This document shows, piece by piece, positions 59,220 through 64,000 of a stretch of DNA of 64,000 bases. Origin of the DNA: Chryseobacterium indologenes (GTDB lineage Bacteria; Bacteroidota; Bacteroidia; Flavobacteriales; Weeksellaceae); NCBI GenBank assembly GCA_001013295.1, contig LAZY01000017.1:1-64000 (forward strand). The letters run 5' to 3'. The translations under genes were made by a program, and so were the position numbers. How positions within the stretch are numbered: position 1 is the stretch's first letter; each line of letters opens with the position of its first letter. The notes below the pieces were generated by a model. That model saw only the letters and a program-made list of their open reading frames with translations. It was not told the DNA's origin and made no database searches.

Positions 59220-60629
59220 TTATAAATTGAAGTTGGTCCATCCTGCATACCATGTATCATTAGCATCTTTTACAGCACCTCTGTAAGTAACCTGTGTAAA
59301 CCAGCTCGTTAATTTAGGGTTGGTAAACACTCCACCTGTTAATAATGGAGAACCTGCATTAGGTGTAAAGTTTGGAGTCGTTCCTGCAGGAGCCCATGCA
59401 CCGGCAAGTTTTACGTCTGCAGTAGAAGCAAGGATCGTATTTCCTTTAGCATTATACCATGTCGTAAGATCATTTAATGTATAAGTTGTTGGAGTAGAAG
59501 TAGAAGGTCCAAATTTCAGAGGCGTTGTAGTTCCTGCTAAAATATTGTTTTCAAAGAATAGTTTGTTACCAACGATGTTGTTATCTGTTGGAACCCCTTT
59601 CGTTGCATCAATGAATAAACCAACAGGGAATCCTGTGAATACAGAGTTGAATACAGAGATCGAAGAGTTTCTTCTGATCTGTAAAGCATTCTGGAACAAT
59701 TGGTTGATTGATCCTGGAGCTGAAGAGTTGATTGGCCCAATGATCGTCATATTTGAGAATGTAGCTGATGTCTGAGGCGTTAAAGAAGAACCGTTAGCAT
59801 CATTATCAGATTCAAAAGCGTTAGAACCTGAAACGTCAGCTACCTGCGGGTCTCTTACAGCGATACCAAACTGGATATTTCCTGAGAAACCGTTATCAGT
59901 ATCAAAATCGTCATCAAGACCTTTGTAAGAGATAAGGTGAGAACAGTTTACCGTTCCTCCGAACCATTCAAAGCTATCATCGTTTGCATAAGCAACTTCT
60001 ACATAATCTACAGTAGTACCGTTACCTACCCCTCCGAATGTAAGACCGTTGATTTCTTTATCCGGTAAGAAAGCGTATCCTGCGTACTCAATTCTTACAT
60101 ATTTTAAAACACCACTGTTGTCAGCAGCATTATTTCCTCCGTAAAGTCCAAGACCTTCAGAGTTGTTGATTCCTCCTTCAATTTCTCCAACTCCGTTTTG
60201 TCCACCGAAAGACGCATTGGTAGGAGCATTTCCTAAAATTACAACACCTGCCCAGTCACCTCTTTTCGGACTTGGCTTCTCAGAAGTGAAGATAATAGGG
60301 TTAGCAGCAGTTCCTTCTGCCATGATTTTACTACCCTTGGTAATAATCAAAGCTCCGTTTTTATCAGCCTCACCTACGATTTTCGTACCTGGTTCGATCG
60401 TTAAAGTAGCTCCGTTAGTTACATATACTAATCCTCTCAGCTTATATATTTTGTTAGCTTTAAGGGTAAGATTTGAAGTGATTTTTCCTGAAAGAATAAG
60501 GTTTTCAGTTTCTCCGTTTCCGTTACCTCCACCTTGAATGATGGTTGGGCCATCTTCTTCTATATTTCTACAAGCGGTAGTTGATACTAGAGCGCCAAGC
60601 ATTAAAGAATATAAAACGAACTTTTTCAT
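59220..60629 (-). CDS. Surface lipoprotein with right-handed beta-helix
   Basis: A 469-residue lipoprotein (lipobox STTAC, then RNIEEDGP, acidic residues compatible with a surface-export signal). The body shows strands and turns of a right-handed parallel beta-helix: LRGLVYVTNGATLTIEPGTK, GALIITKGSKIMAEG, NPIIFTSEKPSPKRGDWAGV, then later IRRNSSISVFNSVFTGFPVG. Glycine- and asparagine-rich turns abound. It is encoded 40 bases downstream of a large TonB receptor, the usual place for a partner lipoprotein that captures the ligand outside. The ligand is unknown. Confidence 0.82.
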   Translation of the reverse strand: MKKFVLYSLMLGALVSTTACRNIEEDGPTIIQGGGNGNGETENLILSGKITSNLTLKANKIYKLRGLVYVTNGATLTIEPGTKIVGEADKNGALIITKGSKIMAEGTAANPIIFTSEKPSPKRGDWAGVVILGNAPTNASFGGQNGVGEIEGGINNSEGLGLYGGNNAADNSGVLKYVRIEYAGYAFLPDKEINGLTFGGVGNGTTVDYVEVAYANDDSFEWFGGTVNCSHLISYKGLDDDFDTDNGFSGNIQFGIAVRDPQVADVSGSNAFESDNDANGSSLTPQTSATFSNMTIIGPINSSAPGSINQLFQNALQIRRNSSISVFNSVFTGFPVGLFIDATKGVPTDNNIVGNKLFFENNILAGTTTPLKFGPSTSTPTTYTLNDLTTWYNAKGNTILASTADVKLAGAWAPAGTTPNFTPNAGSPLLTGGVFTNPKLTSWFTQVTYRGAVKDANDTWYAGWTNFNL

Positions 60630-60669
60630 GTTATAAAGAATTAAATTATTTTTATTAGATTATTGATGA

Positions 60670-63459
60670 TTAAAAATTGTATCCCAGTGTTAAACTGATA
60701 TTGGTTCCTGTAAGTCTTTCAATCGCAAGAGCATCTTTCTTGTCGTATTTTCCGTTATCGTTCAGGTCATGGTAGAATTTAGCACGACGGTTCAGAATAT
60801 CTGAAACATTCAGCTTGATCTCTCCTTTGTTATTCCATAGTTTTTTAGCAACCTGGAAATCCAGAAGAGGTCTTGGCGCTTCCCAGATTGGAGGTACCTG
60901 ATCATTTCCTACATAAAGGATTCTTCTTCCGATCATATTGAAAAGTACCGTAGAAGACCATCCTGATTTTTCAGTATCATACTGAAGACTTAGATTGACG
61001 GTGTAAGGAGACTGTCCCTGCATTGGTCTGTCAATTTTAGTCGCTTCATCCGTTACTCTGTTCCAGATTCTCGCAACGTTTCCACCTAATGTGAAGTTTT
61101 TAAGCGCAGAAACGAAGTCAAGTTTTTTTCTGAATTCAGCCTCAATTCCGTAAGCATCAGCTTTGTCTACGTTCAGGTAGTTGAAGGTATTACTTGTTCC
61201 TACCCCGGATTGGTTGAAGTATAATTCGATTGGTTTTTTGAAGTTCTTATAGAAACCTGCCACGGAGAAGATCTCCCCGTTTCTTGGGTAGAATTCCCAA
61301 CGAAGATCGACATTGGTAATTTTGGTTCTTTCAATAGATTTGTTACCTATTACTGTAGCCCCTAAATCAAAATCATAATATGCTAAAGGAGAAACCTCTC
61401 TGAACTCCGGTCTTACCACAGTCTGTGAAGCGGCAACACGGATATTCATTTTAGGATCCAGCTTGAAGGTTAAGTTCACAGCAGGTAAAAAGTCAGTAAC
61501 CTTTGTGTTCACAAAACGGTCATCACTTCTTTTTGTACTTCCTACCAACTGGTCAAAGTTTTCAACCCTTAGTCCCCAGATCGCTCTTAGCCAAGGGGTA
61601 AAGTTGTTGTCAAACTGAATATACCCGGCGTTAAGGATTGTATTCGCAATATATCGGTATTGGTTTCCTGCAATTTCATCAAAGGTAAACTTACCATCAG
61701 TTCCGAAGTTCCCAGGATTGAAGATCGTTTCAAAAGGTTGAGAAAGAAGTGCTTCATTGGATTTCTCAAGTCTTACAGAGAAAGGTCTTGAGTTATATAC
61801 CCTGTCTTTTACCTGGAATAAATATCCTCCTTTGATGGTTTGTTTTTGGCCAAATAGAGTAAAAGATTTAGAAATATCCCCCCCTGCATTATATAAATAA
61901 TCGCTTAGAGTAGAGTAGAAGACACTTCCTGACTTCTGAGAAAGTCCGTTGGAAATCAAAGCCAGGTAAGGGCTTCCCGGAAGGTTTGTATATTGGTTAT
62001 ACTGTAAACGTTGCAATAAAGGGATATATTGGTCAAGGATCCCGAAACTTCCGTACCAGTTCACCGTAAATCCGCCAAGAGCGTCTATTTTGTGGGTACC
62101 GGTAAGGGTAGAGTTATAGAAAGTCGTTTCTTTAAATCCTATCTCCCTTGCCATAATATTTGTTCCGTTGATTGGATCAAATTCAAAGTCCTTTCCTGTT
62201 CTGAAGGACATGTGATTTACCGTATTATTGGTAATGATATTCTTTAAGGAAATTTTGTTGTTGTTATTGAACTTTAAAGAAAGGTTCAACATTCCTCCCA
62301 GAACTATATCATTGCTGTATTTTTCTGTAAAATAATCAAAGTTGGTATCAGCAAGCTGATCGTTGATAGTAAAGAAGCGGTTGGTAGATTCAGTTCTTCT
62401 TTTGTTGTTACTGTAGTTTAATACAGCAATTACGCCTAAATCTTTTCCGAAAAGTTTGGTGTTGAAACCTCCGTCCAGCTGTAAGCTAAGGTTTTCAGGA
62501 TACCCGATGCTGTTGTAGCCAAGATTCTTTGTATATCCTTTACCAATATCTGTTTTCTGACCTTCGCTCAAAATACTGAATGCATTTTTTGCAGGCATAT
62601 TGGTAGGAAGCTTTCTGTATCCGTCATCAATCCCTAAAAAGTCCCACTTTCCACCTTTCTGGATGAAAAATTCCTGACCCATAGTCGCTGTATTTCCTCC
62701 TACACCTACCTGTACATTGAAGAAATCTTTATTAGGAATATCTTTCGTATTTACCTGGATCAATCCGCCTCCCCATTCCCCTGTGTATTCAGGAATAAAG
62801 GTTTTGTTGATGACAAGGGTTTCGATAACGTTGGCAGGAAAAAGGTCAAAAGAGAAAGTCTTTCTGTCAGGCTCCGTACTGGATAGCTGAATACCGTTCA
62901 GCATGGCCTGGTTATAACGGTCAGACAAACCTCTTACTACAATATATTTCCCTTCAGATAAACTCACCCCGGAAACTCTTTTCAGAACCTCACCGGTGTT
63001 TCTGTCCGGACTTCTTTTGATGGCTTCAACCCCGATAACCTGAGAGACTACCCCTGCATTCTTTTGCAAACCGATGGTAGAGGCTATGGTTTCTTTTCTT
63101 GCATTCGATTTTATGACAACTCCCTCAATTTCCTTTTCTTTGGTAGATGGCTTGTCCAACACGATGTCAAGGTGAGTATTACCTTCATTTTTGATGATAA
63201 CCTCACTGATCTCTTTTCTGTTGTATCCATTGGAACTTACTGTTACAACATAGTTGACACCTGGTGAGAGGTTGATAGAGTAGTATCCGGAAATGTCAGT
63301 CATTACTTCCTGATCATTTACTTTTACCTTTACACCTTGTATAGGAGTGTTGTCTTTCTCGTCCAATACCCTACCTTCCAGAATCTGACTTTGTGCAAAA
63401 GCATAGCCAGCAGAAAACAAGGCAAGTAGCACAATGCTCTTGTGGAGTTGTTTTTTCAT
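60670..63459 (-). CDS. Large TonB-dependent receptor with carboxypeptidase-like N-terminal domain
   Basis: A 929-residue outer-membrane receptor. The signal peptide (ending YAFAQ) is followed by a carboxypeptidase-D-regulatory-like domain (about residues 25-105: LEGRVLDEKDNTPIQGVKVK), a plug (about 125-240: VEAIKRSPDRNTGEVLKRVSG, VVRGLSDRYNQAMLNGIQL) and a barrel of about 650 residues ending SLTLGYNF with the terminal phenylalanine. It is much longer than the B12 receptor at 15255. The downstream beta-helix lipoprotein is its probable partner. Substrate is unknown; receptor-lipoprotein pairs next to response regulators are sometimes phosphate-controlled, but nothing here proves it. Confidence 0.9.
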   Translation of the reverse strand: MKKQLHKSIVLLALFSAGYAFAQSQILEGRVLDEKDNTPIQGVKVKVNDQEVMTDISGYYSINLSPGVNYVVTVSSNGYNRKEISEVIIKNEGNTHLDIVLDKPSTKEKEIEGVVIKSNARKETIASTIGLQKNAGVVSQVIGVEAIKRSPDRNTGEVLKRVSGVSLSEGKYIVVRGLSDRYNQAMLNGIQLSSTEPDRKTFSFDLFPANVIETLVINKTFIPEYTGEWGGGLIQVNTKDIPNKDFFNVQVGVGGNTATMGQEFFIQKGGKWDFLGIDDGYRKLPTNMPAKNAFSILSEGQKTDIGKGYTKNLGYNSIGYPENLSLQLDGGFNTKLFGKDLGVIAVLNYSNNKRRTESTNRFFTINDQLADTNFDYFTEKYSNDIVLGGMLNLSLKFNNNNKISLKNIITNNTVNHMSFRTGKDFEFDPINGTNIMAREIGFKETTFYNSTLTGTHKIDALGGFTVNWYGSFGILDQYIPLLQRLQYNQYTNLPGSPYLALISNGLSQKSGSVFYSTLSDYLYNAGGDISKSFTLFGQKQTIKGGYLFQVKDRVYNSRPFSVRLEKSNEALLSQPFETIFNPGNFGTDGKFTFDEIAGNQYRYIANTILNAGYIQFDNNFTPWLRAIWGLRVENFDQLVGSTKRSDDRFVNTKVTDFLPAVNLTFKLDPKMNIRVAASQTVVRPEFREVSPLAYYDFDLGATVIGNKSIERTKITNVDLRWEFYPRNGEIFSVAGFYKNFKKPIELYFNQSGVGTSNTFNYLNVDKADAYGIEAEFRKKLDFVSALKNFTLGGNVARIWNRVTDEATKIDRPMQGQSPYTVNLSLQYDTEKSGWSSTVLFNMIGRRILYVGNDQVPPIWEAPRPLLDFQVAKKLWNNKGEIKLNVSDILNRRAKFYHDLNDNGKYDKKDALAIERLTGTNISLTLGYNF

Positions 63460-63785
63460 TTTACTTCTTTTACTTCTTTTTCAAGGGCAAAATAAAGGCT
63501 AAGTTTTTAAGAAAACTTTAGGAGAATTTTAATTAATTGTGAAGTTTATATTAATAGATAACTCCAATTTTTAGTTGTCGAAATGTGTTTTTTTTGTTTA
63601 TATTTTTTTTGTTTATTTTGGATATTGTTTTGTATCTTTGATGTATATGTATTTATTTATTGATTTTTTTATTGATTTTTAAATTTAAAATGAAGAATAG
63701 GTTTTTTAATAATTAGTTAACATAACATAAATAAGGAAGACCGATGAAAATACCTATTTTTGTGGGAATTCTTAAACTAGAAGAT
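63460..63785. other. Divergent promoter region
   Basis: About 325 bases of very AT-rich DNA between the divergent TonB receptor and response regulator genes. AAAGAAGT direct repeats precede the receptor ATG on the minus strand. A plus-strand promoter is listed separately. No gene or repeat element is seen. Confidence 0.5.
63608..63640 (+). promoter_or_regulatory. Promoter of the response regulator gene
   Basis: TTTG (63608-63611) and TATCTTTG (63633-63640) are separated by 21 bases. The predicted leader to 63786 is about 140 bases long, unusually long for this window. Confidence 0.55.
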
Positions 63786-64000
63786 GAGCAAAAAAATTCT
63801 TTTAATAGACGATGAACTGGACATTTTAGAGATTCTGTCTTACAATTTAGAAAAAGAAGGTTATGAGATCTATACAGCCACCAATGGTAACGAAGGTATA
63901 GAGAAAGCAAAGGAAATCGTTCCGGACCTTATCCTTCTAGATGTAATGATGCCTGAGAAAGATGGCATTGAAACCTGTCAGGAACTTCGTAAAGTGAAAG
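63786..64000 (+). CDS. Response regulator receiver domain (partial; cut by window end)
   Basis: Only the first 71 codons are present. They encode a receiver domain: the acidic pair D9/D10 in ILLIDDELDILEIL, the phospho-acceptor D53 in LILLDVMMPEKDG, and the start of helix 3. In Bacteroidota, proteins beginning MSKKILLIDDELDILEILSY are OmpR/PhoB-type regulators (RprY-like), usually followed by a histidine kinase gene. The DNA-binding domain lies beyond the window, so that class is inference. Confidence 0.85.

Noticed and set aside
60163..60537. 124-codon plus-strand frame
   Set aside because: Proline-rich shadow of the beta-helix lipoprotein gene on the other strand.

Overview
The window is about 64 kb of AT-rich chromosome from a Bacteroidota member, most likely Chryseobacterium or a close relative in the Weeksellaceae. 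The support is a set of lineage markers: a PafA-type alkaline phosphatase, gliding genes gldB and gldC, C-terminal type IX secretion (T9SS) sorting domains, a GLPGLI protein, a Bacteroidota-type (T6SSiii) Hcp/VgrG locus, SusC-like TonB receptors, and promoters with the flavobacterial -7 element TAnnTTTG. No rRNA, tRNA, CRISPR array, prophage or intact insertion sequence was found.

Layout. 0-7 kb holds small minus-strand operons (a Crp-like regulator with two conserved proteins; an unknown protein, a VOC protein and an acetyltransferase, followed by a GLPGLI protein) and a secreted M28 peptidase. 7-15 kb holds pafA, a coupled pair of membrane TPR proteins (one with an AraC-type DNA-binding domain), and two T9SS-secreted HAF-repeat proteins. 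The second HAF gene arose by a 1.77-kb tandem duplication that also copied the start of the TPR regulator, now a pseudogene. 15-18 kb is a vitamin B12 uptake unit: promoter, cobalamin riboswitch, BtuB-like receptor and BtuG-like lipoprotein. 18-33 kb is mostly housekeeping: cca, tsaC, DinB, cystathionine synthase/lyase, gldC-gldB, three acetyltransferases, nadE, a barnase / archaemetzincin / barstar set, cdd and an old-yellow-enzyme homologue.

33.3-46.5 kb is the main accessory region, a T6SS delivery island without the sheath, baseplate or membrane-complex genes. It holds tssD (Hcp) with its own promoter and terminator. A tightly packed operon follows: VgrG, a 56-aa protein, a DUF2931 lipoprotein, a Tle1-like lipase, a LysM-like protein, an unknown secreted protein, a DUF4280 PAAR-like tip, a 900-aa OmpA-domain protein and a lipoprotein that overlaps it by one base. 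Two further unknown exported proteins come after a terminator. The inferred reading is spike, adaptors, two candidate effectors and candidate immunity lipoproteins.

46.7-64 kb holds a T9SS-exported endonuclease I, small conserved proteins, an ACC deaminase-like enzyme, a glucosaminidase/LysM hydrolase, hemL, two paralogous amidohydrolases flanking an ankyrin lipoprotein and an AraC regulator, a beta-helix lipoprotein with a large TonB receptor, and the start of a response regulator cut by the window edge.

Intergenic DNA carries several repeat families: a double-hairpin element built on GGGCTTTAGCCC and TTGGCTTTAGCCAA (six sites), an ACACAAAT...CACTAATG element, a TTTGYCATTYTGAA...ATCTAAACAT element, and short tandem arrays (a pentamer and two heptamers), several lying directly after stop codons.
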